DNA from: Pirellulaceae bacterium
GTDB taxonomy: Bacteria > Planctomycetota > Planctomycetia > Pirellulales > Pirellulaceae
Assembly (NCBI GenBank): GCA_029243025.1
Contig: JAQWSU010000006.1
Span: forward strand, 434,001 to 498,000
DNA length: 64,000 nucleotides
Direction: 5' to 3'
In this document: positions 10,788-19,073 of the stretch, one piece after another
How the letters are laid out: every line of letters starts with the position of its first letter
Numbering within the stretch: position 1 is the first letter of the stretch
Notes under the pieces: model-generated
The model's database searches: none
What the model saw: the letters and a program-made list of their open reading frames with translations, nothing else
What the model was told of the DNA's origin: nothing
Translations under genes and position numbers: made by a program

Positions 10788-11714
10788 CTAGACACCTTCC
10801 CTTGTGACGACAAACCATCGGTCGGTTGAAGGTGCCAGAAATTGGACCTGACTCGGAGAGCCCACATGGACCGATGGCATCCAAAACATAATGGTCAGCA
10901 CAATGCCTAAGAAGACAAAGCTGCCCACGGTCAGGTACGCCACTTTTCGTCCTGATCGGCTGTGACGATAGAATGTGTTGAATAACAACATCGTCAGCAA
11001 CCAAGTGATCCAAACCATGGAGGCTAAAACCACTGGATCAGACCAGGGAATGCCTTGCTGTTCCCCCATTTGCGTTAGGTTCAACAAAATGCCCGAGATC
11101 AGGCCGATGCCCAATAATCCAATAGATGCGTACAAACAACGCTCATTCAGTGTTTGCAATCGCTCCAGGCTGGGTAGCCAAACACTGGAGGTGGGCGGAA
11201 GCTTCTGTTGCTTCAGTCGATAAGATTGGAACAGGTACATGAGCCCGGCAACGAAGCCAATGACAACCATTGCAATGCCGAACACAATCGATAGGCCATG
11301 CAGGATACCCCAGTAGCGAATGCCTGCTGCAGAATGCGGAAATAGCTGTGAGGCGGCAATGAGCGCTAAGCTTGTCGGCAGGATTATCAATCCTGTACTC
11401 GATTTTTGACGCACCATCATGCTCGCCAGGTAACTCGCCACGAAAATCCAAGCCAGCGACAAGCAGCCGGTGAACCAAGTCACCAGGACAATGCCATTTT
11501 CCCAGCGTTGTTGGAACTCGTAAATCAAGTAAACGGTGTGAGCAAATAAGCCGGCTGCAGCGAAGGCGATCATGACCGCCGTTCGGACTCGTGCTCGAAA
11601 AAAAAGACGAGTTAATTCCAGGGCGAACGCGACCGAGTAGCTGGCGGCGAAACAGACGACGGAGATGCCCGTGAGCACGATGGATAACCTCAGATACAGT
11701 GCGCAATACTCCAT
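10788..11714 (-). CDS. CcsA/HemX-like cytochrome c assembly membrane protein
   Basis: An integral membrane protein of about 308 residues with roughly eight hydrophobic helices and a CcsA-type segment (RYWGILHGLSIVFGIAMVV). CcsA proteins handle haem for cytochrome c maturation; HemX variants next to hemA affect GluTR level in some bacteria. The frame opens further upstream, but the first 52 codons are basic and not membrane-like, so the ATG at 11714 is preferred. Its stop directly abuts the hemA start. No ccsB/resB partner is adjacent, which leaves HemX-like and CcsA roles both open. Confidence 0.8.
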   Translation of the reverse strand: MEYCALYLRLSIVLTGISVVCFAASYSVAFALELTRLFFRARVRTAVMIAFAAAGLFAHTVYLIYEFQQRWENGIVLVTWFTGCLSLAWIFVASYLASMMVRQKSSTGLIILPTSLALIAASQLFPHSAAGIRYWGILHGLSIVFGIAMVVIGFVAGLMYLFQSYRLKQQKLPPTSSVWLPSLERLQTLNERCLYASIGLLGIGLISGILLNLTQMGEQQGIPWSDPVVLASMVWITWLLTMLLFNTFYRHSRSGRKVAYLTVGSFVFLGIVLTIMFWMPSVHVGSPSQVQFLAPSTDRWFVVTREGV

Positions 11715-12135
11715 TGTACACCGCTGCGGTAGTGATCTTCTAGGACCGGCACCAGGGCAGGCAATCCTGGCAGCGAAAGACCGCTTTACCGGGCAAAAAT
11801 GCATTTTTGCCCGGCGATCGGCCATTCTTTTTTGGGCCCGATCGCCGATTTCCAGACCTGCTGACTCCAATCAGCAGCCTGCCGAACGAATAATGCGGGC
11901 TTCCGTCGCCTCCACTAAGCCCTTCGGTTCGGCTGCTTTTGCACGCGAAAGTTACGAGTAAATTCTTGCGAACGATCGACTTAGCACAATCTCCATCCGA
12001 TTCTCTGCTCGGCCTGAATCGCCTGGTAGGATCCGGGTCAACTCACAACATTTAAATGAGTATCGGTCACCGACCTGCTATTCTATCCTGGATGCTGGCT
12101 CGCCTAATCTAAGCTTGAAATTTGATAAGGGATCG
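11715..12135. other. Intergenic region with nested palindromes
   Basis: About 420 bases between two divergent genes, with no credible ORF. It contains a perfect 26-base palindrome at 11789-11814 (arms CCGGGCAAAAATG and its complement). Overlapping its right end is a second inverted repeat with arms CGGCGATCG (11812-11820) and CGATCGCCG (11839-11847). These may form alternative hairpins or protein-binding sites. Promoters for both flanking genes should lie here, but I could not place them. Confidence 0.6.
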
Positions 12136-13065
12136 ATGATGCAAAGAATTTTCCGGCTATCCATTTGTTTGCTGGTCCTTGGCGTTTTATCGACGGTTGG
12201 ACAGTCGAGCAACGCGGCGGAGTTGCGTACCTGGACAGACAGCAGTGGCAAACACAAGATCGAAGCAGAATTTGTCCGATTCAACGAGAACAAAGTAACG
12301 TTGAAAAAGGAAGACGGGAAAAGGATTACACTCGTGCTCTCGAAGTTGAGTGATGAAGACCAGGATTTCGTGCGGGATTTGTCGGCCCCATCTCCAAGTC
12401 GATCGACGAGAAAACGTCCAAAATCGAATAATGTAGTTAACTCGGTTCGTGGTGCGGTTTATCGGAGTCAAACGCAGAATACGATGCGTCAAATCAATTT
12501 GGCGATTGCAAATTATCAGTCCACTCGCAACCGCTATCCGGCCGCGGCCATAATGACAGCGGACAAAAAGCCAGGTCTCAGTTGGCGCGTTGCCATTTTG
12601 CCGTACATCGAAGAAAAGGCATTGTACGATCGTTTTCGACGCGACGAGCCCTGGGACAGTGAGCACAATCGAAAACTCATCGAACAGATGCCGAGTGCGC
12701 TGAAATCACCCGGAACGGAAGCCGAGCCGGGATACACGAACTTTCTGGCCGTGCGGTTGCCGAATTCAGTCATCGCCGAAGGACGCCGTGGTGTGCGAAT
12801 GCAGGATATTCGTGATGGTACGTCCCGAACCGTCATGATTGTCGAGGCAGACGATGATCATGCGGTCATCTGGACCAAGCCCGATGATTTGGAATGGTCG
12901 ATCGAGGCACCCACAGCCGGTCTCGGCAACATTTGGCCCGGGCAGTTCTTCGTTGGTTTTGCCGATGGCCGAGTTGCTACTTTGCCGATTTCTACACCCG
13001 CCAAGGATTTGCAGGCCCTCTTCACGCGAGATGGGGGAGAGCGGGTACAGCTCGACTCGTTTTAA
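12136..13065 (+). CDS. Secreted SHD1 plus DUF1559-like protein
   Basis: About 309 residues. A signal peptide (MMQRIFRLSICLLVLGVLSTVG, cleavage near SNAAE) is followed by an SHD1-type beta domain (LRTWTDSSGKHKIEAEFV to LSKLSDEDQDFVR). A DUF1559-like region then begins NTMRQINLAIANYQSTRNRYPAA and runs through SWRVAILPYIEEKALYDRF and PWDSEHN, the pattern seen in many planctomycete pseudopilin-like proteins. The prepilin helix normally preceding DUF1559 is missing and the SHD1 domain is in its place. The ATG at 12136, or the next codon, is chosen because of AAGGG just upstream; the longer frame opens with TTG. Function unknown; export to periplasm or surface is inferred. Confidence 0.85.
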   Translation: MMQRIFRLSICLLVLGVLSTVGQSSNAAELRTWTDSSGKHKIEAEFVRFNENKVTLKKEDGKRITLVLSKLSDEDQDFVRDLSAPSPSRSTRKRPKSNNVVNSVRGAVYRSQTQNTMRQINLAIANYQSTRNRYPAAAIMTADKKPGLSWRVAILPYIEEKALYDRFRRDEPWDSEHNRKLIEQMPSALKSPGTEAEPGYTNFLAVRLPNSVIAEGRRGVRMQDIRDGTSRTVMIVEADDDHAVIWTKPDDLEWSIEAPTAGLGNIWPGQFFVGFADGRVATLPISTPAKDLQALFTRDGGERVQLDSF

Positions 13066-13233
13066 GAGCGGTTGTTCGGCTTCGATTAACCGTGACGATT
13101 AAATGGCCGAATGGCGTCGGTTCGATTTCTGGTTTTTCTCCAGATTGGCGAGCCAAGTCGAAGTGTCAGGGCTACGTTGGATTATGGCTGATTTGCAAGA
13201 GTAGGGATACTCAACCCGCTCGGAGTCAATCCA

Positions 13234-13836
13234 ATGAATCGTCGAAAATTTGCTTTCTTGCTTGGAATGGGGCTGTTTTGGCTCTCCGATAAATTGCGTG
13301 CTGACAGCGTGGATCAGCTGGCTGCCACTTTGATGCAGAGCACGGAAAAGAAAGTGGGGCGTATTCGCTGGAGCGCGCACGAAAACCATCGTTGGCGCTG
13401 GTACGAACGGGAATCGCTCATTGATGGCCGGTGGAAGCTGACAGGAGTCACTACGCCGGTCAACAGAGAGACCGGAAAGCCGTATCAGGCACGCACCGGA
13501 TATCTGAGCGAAACCGAAGTTCCCGCGGACATTCTCCGAACTGAGCGATCGAGCACAACAACCGATGCCGCGGTAGAAACTGAGACGCAGATCGGCCAAC
13601 CCGATCCGATTCGGCGGCAACGCGATGGGCGTCCGCCTAGTCAATGGTTACGCAGTCTGACCGCTGAAGAAATACATGTCTGGTTGAAGACAATTGAAGT
13701 CCCCGAGGTTGGTGTGAGCGGTATGACCTTCTGGACACACCTCACTCGGGATCATTCATTCGAAGCCGAAAAGATCGAAGGTTTGAGTCTTGAAGATCAA
13801 GCCAAGCTGCACGCTGCAGCACACTGCGGCTATTAA
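13234..13836 (+). CDS. Secreted hypothetical protein
   Basis: A 200-residue protein I do not recognise. The N-terminus MNRRKFAFLLGMGLFWLSDKLRADS looks like a signal peptide with an RRKF start. The mature part is Trp/Arg/Glu-rich with no obvious motif; its last 80 residues (SLTAEEIHVWLKTIEVPEVGVSGMTFWTHLTRDH) look like a compact folded domain with several conserved-looking Trp and His. GGAG seven bases ahead of the ATG supports the start. It ends 11 bases before the convergent sigma-54 activator gene; a weak CGGCT/AGCCG hairpin at the junction may act as terminator. Confidence 0.7.
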   Translation: MNRRKFAFLLGMGLFWLSDKLRADSVDQLAATLMQSTEKKVGRIRWSAHENHRWRWYERESLIDGRWKLTGVTTPVNRETGKPYQARTGYLSETEVPADILRTERSSTTTDAAVETETQIGQPDPIRRQRDGRPPSQWLRSLTAEEIHVWLKTIEVPEVGVSGMTFWTHLTRDHSFEAEKIEGLSLEDQAKLHAAAHCGY

Positions 13837-13847
13837 TCAGCCGGTGA

Positions 13848-14915
13848 TTAGGACTCGAGATCGTACTCTTTCAGCTTCTTGTGCAGTGTGTTGCGATTGA
13901 TGCCCAGACGAGCCGCAGCTTTTGTTTGAACGTTGTTGCAGCTGATCATGACTTGTGCGATCAGCTCGCGCTCCACTCGGTTAACGATCTTTGCGTGTAG
14001 GTTGTCTTCATTCGTACCTGCGTCGACCAACCCACGTTCGACAACGGCGTAAGTCAGACTTTCCAGATCGGCGGCCTGAAGTTTTCGATGACTGCTCGGA
14101 TGACCGTTGAGCACAGAATTGGGCAAGAGATCGACCGTCAGTTCATCGCCGTCAGCCATCACGACGGCCCGTTCGATGTAGTTTTGCAGCTCTCGTACGT
14201 TTCCCGGCCAATCGTACGCTTGGAGTGCTTCCATTGCTGCATCCTGAATATGAACCACATACCGATCATTGGCTTCGTTGTAGAGATTCAGGAAGAAGGC
14301 AACAAGTTCGGGAACGTCCTCTTTACGTTGTCTCAGGGCGGGAATCTCCACCGGGACCACATTCAATCGCCAGTAGAGATCTTCTCGGAAGCGCTCCTCA
14401 CTGACCTCCTCCATCAGATCACGATTACTGGCAGCGATCACACGAGTGTCGGTTCGAATGGTCTCGGTGTCGCCGACGCGTTCGAACTCTCGTTCTTGTA
14501 AGACTCGCAACAACTTGACTTGCAGCTGTGAAGACGTGCTGTTGATTTCGTCCAGAAACAAGGAGCCACCGTGTGCCGCTTCGAAACGGCCCGTTCGATT
14601 TGCGAGTGCACCGGTGAATGAACCACGCACATGCCCGAACAATTCGCTTTCCAGTAGGCTCTCACTCAGGGCTCCGCAATTGACTCGCACAAAGGGTCCG
14701 CCTTGTCGCAAGCTGAGACGATGAATTGCCGTTGCGACAAGCTCCTTACCCGTTCCTGTTTCACCAAGCAACAGGACGGATGCATTGGAACGTGCCACTC
14801 GCCGAATCGTCTGGTACACATTCTCCATCGCCTGGCTAGAGCCGATCAGCGCGGGAATGGGAGGCCCTGAATCGTTGGAGTGGGAGAAAGCGGACATCGA
14901 TTGTTCTTGGCTCAA
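13848..14915 (-). CDS. Sigma-54-dependent transcriptional activator, no receiver
   Basis: A 355-residue NtrC-type activator consisting of only the AAA+ domain and a Fis-type helix-turn-helix. Walker A is GETGTGKE (residues 51-58). The sigma-54 contact loop is GSFTGA (98-103), Ser replacing the usual Ala. Walker B lies in GGSLFLDEI, followed by the family segment DTRVIAASNRDL and the sensor II region WPGNVRELQNYIERAV. The C-terminal HTH is TKAAARLGINRNTLHKKLKEY. With no receiver, GAF or PAS domain, regulation must come from expression level or a partner. It overlaps the upstream HEAT/pseudo-receiver gene by four bases, which makes that protein an obvious candidate partner, although the latter seems to be exported. 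Confidence 0.93.
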   Translation of the reverse strand: MSQEQSMSAFSHSNDSGPPIPALIGSSQAMENVYQTIRRVARSNASVLLLGETGTGKELVATAIHRLSLRQGGPFVRVNCGALSESLLESELFGHVRGSFTGALANRTGRFEAAHGGSLFLDEINSTSSQLQVKLLRVLQEREFERVGDTETIRTDTRVIAASNRDLMEEVSEERFREDLYWRLNVVPVEIPALRQRKEDVPELVAFFLNLYNEANDRYVVHIQDAAMEALQAYDWPGNVRELQNYIERAVVMADGDELTVDLLPNSVLNGHPSSHRKLQAADLESLTYAVVERGLVDAGTNEDNLHAKIVNRVERELIAQVMISCNNVQTKAAARLGINRNTLHKKLKEYDLES

Positions 14916-17185
14916 TCAGTCTTTTTTGTTGGGGGTTGATTGTTCGCCAAGATCGGGGACTCAATCGAGTCGAGCAGTGCACCCAAAATGGCCTGAGTGT
15001 CGGTATCTAATTCCTCACTGCGATTGTATCGATCGTATTGATGTCGGACTTCGGCTTGGTTGAGTAGCAGGCCAAAAGACTGAACCGATTCGTTAAAAGC
15101 TTTCACAGCCATTTGCCGTTGTTTGACGGACATGGTGTTGAGGTTTGCGATGTCGGTCAGAGCAAGTTGAGCCTCCGAGGTGGGAAAACGGGCTGCCAGG
15201 TTGGTCGCCAGTTCGAAAAGCTCGGGCGTGTAGAGCGCTTGGAGGACCTGGGGTTGCTGCCTCAATAAAGTAGAAAATCGGTTGGAATCTTCTCGCGATA
15301 GACGGGTCAGCCAGTCAAGTGCGAAGGCAGCTTGTTCTAAGCGTCGGTCACCATCAACCGCGGATCGTCCCGCTAAATTTAATCCTCGGGCGACGATTTG
15401 CCCGAATAATTCGGGCTCAATCGGTTCTGGCGCGGCAAGAGTTTTGGGATGGGCATTGGCGATTTGTTCCAGCTTTAGCATTGAGTCAGAACGAAATCCT
15501 AACAACACGATCGGAATGTCGGCGGACTTCGGATCAGCTCGGAGGGCGGTTATCAACGACCAGAGACTAGGCCCACGGATTGCGTCACTGATCATGATCA
15601 GCTCCCAGTCGGGAGATTGGATGGATCGATTGACCAGTTCAGCCGGTTCGGTCACCACTTCTGCGGTAAAGCCTGCTTGATTGGCCAGCCCTCCCAGATT
15701 TTGGCCCTGTTGTGCGGATGGATGAAGAACCAGAATCTTTCGCTGTCCTGTGGAGCCCGCAAAGTATCCGATTGCTTGGGGCAAGCGACTTGCACCGGCA
15801 AAGGACCCTTTGGGATCGATTTTCATGATTGCTTTTGCGGCAGCAAAACGAACGCGGCGATTCGGATTCGTGAGTGCCAAAACCAGGGGCGCGACCTGGC
15901 CGGCTGCTGCTTGCAACACGCTCGGCTCTTCAAAAGAAGATAAAACTTCGGCAGCCGCGACAGCCGCGAGCCATTGTTTGTCTTTTAAACTCTGATGCAA
16001 AATAGCGTTCACGACATTCACGCCGGCTTGCTTGGCATCGTCATGCACCGTGCCCGGCCCTTGCCGCAAGGGACGATCCAGTCCAATCGCTTGGTCCAAT
16101 TTGAAACGACTGATGAAGCTGCGAATCAGATCGGTTTCATTCTGGGGATGAAGGCGGTGGAGGTCACGATAGAGTCGGGAGGCTGCCAATGCCGCAGCAT
16201 CGGCTTTGAACAGTTGATACGGAACAGGCGCCATGAGTTTTTCATCCCAGGTCCAGCTGAGTACGAGACCATCCAGGTCGGCTTTTTGAGAAATCAAACC
16301 GTCGTAAGCGCGCCCGGCTGCTTTTTTCAGTAATTCACGCGCCTCCGTCGTCAGAGGTGGGCTGCCAATCAGATCCTTAAACGCTTGGGAGGCGGCCGCT
16401 CGTGCTGCGGAGTTTCCCGTGGTCGATAGATACGGGTAGACGAGATAAGGTAGTCCGTCCCGTGAGCCAGCACGGCCTAGCGCTGCGATCGCCGTGAGTC
16501 GCAGTTGTAGGTTGGAACTCGACAAATAGGCGATTAACGGACCCACACTTTCGTCACCGAGTTGCGTTAAGACGGTTTTGGATCGGCGAACGACTTGTGG
16601 ATTCTCACTGTTGGCGATGGCGTTAATCAGGGATGGAACTGCGTAGACGCCCGATCGCAACAGTCGTCGGGCAGCTTGCAGTTGTTGCTCGCGCTGAGCG
16701 GATCCCAATTGGGAAACATCGGCGGCAATTCGTTGTGGATTCTGGGCGATTGTTTTTGCTGCATTGAAAACCGACTTGGCAAAGGCGGGACCCTCCGGTG
16801 CTAATTCCGGTTTGATGAGTCGTAAGATTGTCGAGGTCCCGAAACGTTGATGGAGATTTGATAATTGCTCGATCTTTAACCCACTACCTGCCAAACGCTG
16901 CAAATACTCGAGTGCCAAATCAGACCGGTCCAAGCGAATCAACAAGTCGATCGCGTGCATCAACTCCTCGGGAGTGGTTGGGTTGGTCGCACGAATTGCC
17001 TCGACGGCCGCGCTATCCACAATCTCCGGTGGTTTTTCGTCGAGCTCCGTGGCTCGTGGATTATTCGGCACGGATTGACCGAGCAGGTTAGTCGGTAGGA
17101 CGATTGCTAGGATCAAGACCACTGTCCCGCTCGCAAGGAGAAAGCGTCGGTCGGTATTCCACGAAGAAAAACGAAAGGAGCTCAT
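14912..17185 (-). CDS. HEAT-repeat protein with receiver-like domain
   Basis: About 757 residues from the ATG at 17185. A hydrophobic helix near residues 15-35 (FLLASGTVVLILAIVLPTNLLG) acts as signal or anchor. HEAT-like helical repeats follow (AVPSLINAIANSENPQVVRRSKTVL, SVGPLIAYLSSSNLQLRLTAIAALGRAG). A further HEAT block (VAPLVLALTNPNRRVRFAAAKAIMKI) leads to an alpha/beta domain at about 480-600 that reads like a response-regulator receiver: KILVLHPSAQQGQNLGGLA, then WELIMISDAIRGPSL, then ADIPIVLLGF. At the phospho-Asp position I align Ser, so it is probably a pseudo-receiver. A longer frame from 17227 exists, but the 17185 ATG sits directly before the basic-hydrophobic start. The gene overlaps the sigma-54 activator downstream. 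Specific function unknown. Confidence 0.8.
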   Translation of the reverse strand: MSSFRFSSWNTDRRFLLASGTVVLILAIVLPTNLLGQSVPNNPRATELDEKPPEIVDSAAVEAIRATNPTTPEELMHAIDLLIRLDRSDLALEYLQRLAGSGLKIEQLSNLHQRFGTSTILRLIKPELAPEGPAFAKSVFNAAKTIAQNPQRIAADVSQLGSAQREQQLQAARRLLRSGVYAVPSLINAIANSENPQVVRRSKTVLTQLGDESVGPLIAYLSSSNLQLRLTAIAALGRAGSRDGLPYLVYPYLSTTGNSAARAAASQAFKDLIGSPPLTTEARELLKKAAGRAYDGLISQKADLDGLVLSWTWDEKLMAPVPYQLFKADAAALAASRLYRDLHRLHPQNETDLIRSFISRFKLDQAIGLDRPLRQGPGTVHDDAKQAGVNVVNAILHQSLKDKQWLAAVAAAEVLSSFEEPSVLQAAAGQVAPLVLALTNPNRRVRFAAAKAIMKIDPKGSFAGASRLPQAIGYFAGSTGQRKILVLHPSAQQGQNLGGLANQAGFTAEVVTEPAELVNRSIQSPDWELIMISDAIRGPSLWSLITALRADPKSADIPIVLLGFRSDSMLKLEQIANAHPKTLAAPEPIEPELFGQIVARGLNLAGRSAVDGDRRLEQAAFALDWLTRLSREDSNRFSTLLRQQPQVLQALYTPELFELATNLAARFPTSEAQLALTDIANLNTMSVKQRQMAVKAFNESVQSFGLLLNQAEVRHQYDRYNRSEELDTDTQAILGALLDSIESPILANNQPPTKKTD

Positions 17186-17292
17186 GGGGATTCTCTTAAT
17201 CGTGCAAAGACTCGTTGTTAGTGTCATGACCGCTAGCTGCGAGAGCTAGAAATTCGGGCGGTGCATCCACACAAACAAATCGACCGGTCATC

Positions 17293-18672
17293 TTACATGC
17301 CGAGTGTCTGTCGCCAATTTTGCACTTGTTTAGCAACTTCCGTTGGTGCCGTTGATCCGTAACTGCGAAATGCTTTGATGGCGTTGTCAACGCCAAGCAC
17401 CTTGAAAACGCGTTCGTCGAGGACGGGGTGTGCCGACTTGAACTCATCCGCTGAAAGGCTGATCAACGGAATTCGTTGTTGAATTGCGGCACCCACGAGC
17501 TCACCGACCAAATGGTGAGCGGTCCTTTGGGGCACTCCGTTCTGTATCATGAACTCCATTAAGGTGGTCGCGTCCAAATAGCCGCGATCCAAACCACTTG
17601 CTATTTCCTCTTCATTCAGCTCCGCATCCTGCACCATGGGGGCCGCTAATTCCAAGCAGCTGGAGACCGTATCGACGGAGTCGAACAAGGGTAGCTTGTC
17701 TTCCTGCAGATCTCGGTTGTAGGCCAATGGCAGACCTTTGATCAGCACCAGCAGCGATTGGAGATTACCGACCACCCGTGCCGTCTTTCCGCGGATCAAT
17801 TCCAAAACGTCTGGATTGATCTTTTGGGGCATGATCGACGAACCCGTACAGAATTGCTGAGGCAGCGTCAAAAAATGAAACTCGGCCGTCGACCAAAGAA
17901 TCCACTCTTCAGCCCAGCCACTTAAGTGTTCGGCGATTAGGGTGAGGACAAACGCCAATTCGATCACAAAGTCGCGATCACTGGATACGTCGAGACTGTT
18001 GGCAGCGACCACTTCAAAGCCCAGTTGCTCGGCGACATAATCCCGATCAATGGGCAGAGTGGTACCCGCCAAGGCTGCGGCACCTAGGCTGTTGCGATTG
18101 ACTCGTTTCCGGCAGTCTGCCAGCCGTTCACGATCCCGCTGAAATTTTTCGCAATAGGCGAGCCAATAATGGGGCGCAAGCACAGGCTGAGCACGCTGCA
18201 TGTGGGTGTAGGCGGGTAGGATCACGTCCCGATCTTTTTCGCAACGGGCTACAAACGATCGCTGTAGGGCAGCCAGGTGCTGATCCATTTGATCGATCGA
18301 CTCTCGCGACCAAAGTCGGAGATCAGTAGAAACTTGGTCGTTTCGACTGCGACCCGTGTGAAGTTTGCGGCCAATATCGCCCAGACGATCGATCAAAGCC
18401 TGTTCGACATGCATGTGAATGTCTTCAAGCTCAATTCGCAGTGGCAGTTCACTCCGATCAATTTCCCCCTGAATATCGCTCAGCGTCTGCTCAATCCGAC
18501 CGCATTCTTCATCGCTCAGAATACCCACTTTGGCGAGCATCCGAGCGTGTGCCTTGGAGCCCTCGATGTCATGTCGATAGAGCCGATGATCAAAACTGAC
18601 GCTCTCGGTGAATTGCTCAACGCGTCGATCGACCGATTGTTCAAAGACACCACTACGGGAGGGACTGGACAC
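17293..18672 (-). CDS. argH: Argininosuccinate lyase
   Basis: Last step of arginine synthesis: splits argininosuccinate into arginine and fumarate. 459 residues, the normal length. Family landmarks include HTGRSRNDQVSTDLRLW and the fumarase/aspartase-superfamily signature GSSIMPQKINPDVLELIRGK holding the catalytic Ser. The start is a GTG at 18672 with only a weak AGG ahead. The usual WGGRF near the N-terminus is replaced by SGVFEQSVDRR. It is transcribed divergently from carB, whose product supplies carbamoyl phosphate to the same pathway, so the 401-base spacer may hold shared regulation. Confidence 0.96.
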   Translation of the reverse strand: MSSPSRSGVFEQSVDRRVEQFTESVSFDHRLYRHDIEGSKAHARMLAKVGILSDEECGRIEQTLSDIQGEIDRSELPLRIELEDIHMHVEQALIDRLGDIGRKLHTGRSRNDQVSTDLRLWSRESIDQMDQHLAALQRSFVARCEKDRDVILPAYTHMQRAQPVLAPHYWLAYCEKFQRDRERLADCRKRVNRNSLGAAALAGTTLPIDRDYVAEQLGFEVVAANSLDVSSDRDFVIELAFVLTLIAEHLSGWAEEWILWSTAEFHFLTLPQQFCTGSSIMPQKINPDVLELIRGKTARVVGNLQSLLVLIKGLPLAYNRDLQEDKLPLFDSVDTVSSCLELAAPMVQDAELNEEEIASGLDRGYLDATTLMEFMIQNGVPQRTAHHLVGELVGAAIQQRIPLISLSADEFKSAHPVLDERVFKVLGVDNAIKAFRSYGSTAPTEVAKQVQNWRQTLGM

Positions 18673-19073
18673 GCTGCCTGAAAACCTTACAACCAGGTGT
18701 GAAGTGTTGAAAACTCACAATTCGTTTAAATTAAACGGTTTACGTCGATGTGTCAACGAGCTGAATCGATGGGTGCATATGAATTGTGCATCGTAATTTC
18801 GGCAAAGAGCCGATCATCCGGCTCTCAGCAGCAATTGTGACCCCGCTCGACGATCGAATTTGTGGGTGACAACGAACATCCGTTTATCGAGAAGTGCCGA
18901 TTTGATTTTCGACTGCCGGATTTTGGCGATTCGGTCGAATGCGGAGGTCATCTTTCGCGACTCTCGTCGGTCACACCCTTTTCCGTTGGCGGGCAGCATG
19001 GTAATTTCGAGAGATTTTACCCACAGCCTCTAATACCCTGCGGCGATTCTCTGATCGGAAGGAATGGTGCGGC
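18673..19073. other. Divergent argH-carB intergenic region
   Basis: No credible ORF or RNA gene is seen here. The argH-side promoter candidate lies at 18730-18756. An inverted repeat, GTTTAAATTAAAC at 18724-18736, overlaps its -10 region and could be an operator. The carB side has AAGGAA shortly before its GTG start but no promoter I can place with confidence. Confidence 0.5.
18730..18756 (-). promoter_or_regulatory. Candidate sigma-70 promoter of argH
   Basis: On the minus strand, TTGACA (complement of 18751-18756) is followed 15 bases later by TTTAAT (complement of 18730-18735). The -35 is a perfect match and the -10 matches 5 of 6, but the spacing is two short of ideal. Transcription would start about 50 bases ahead of the argH GTG. 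Confidence 0.35.
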
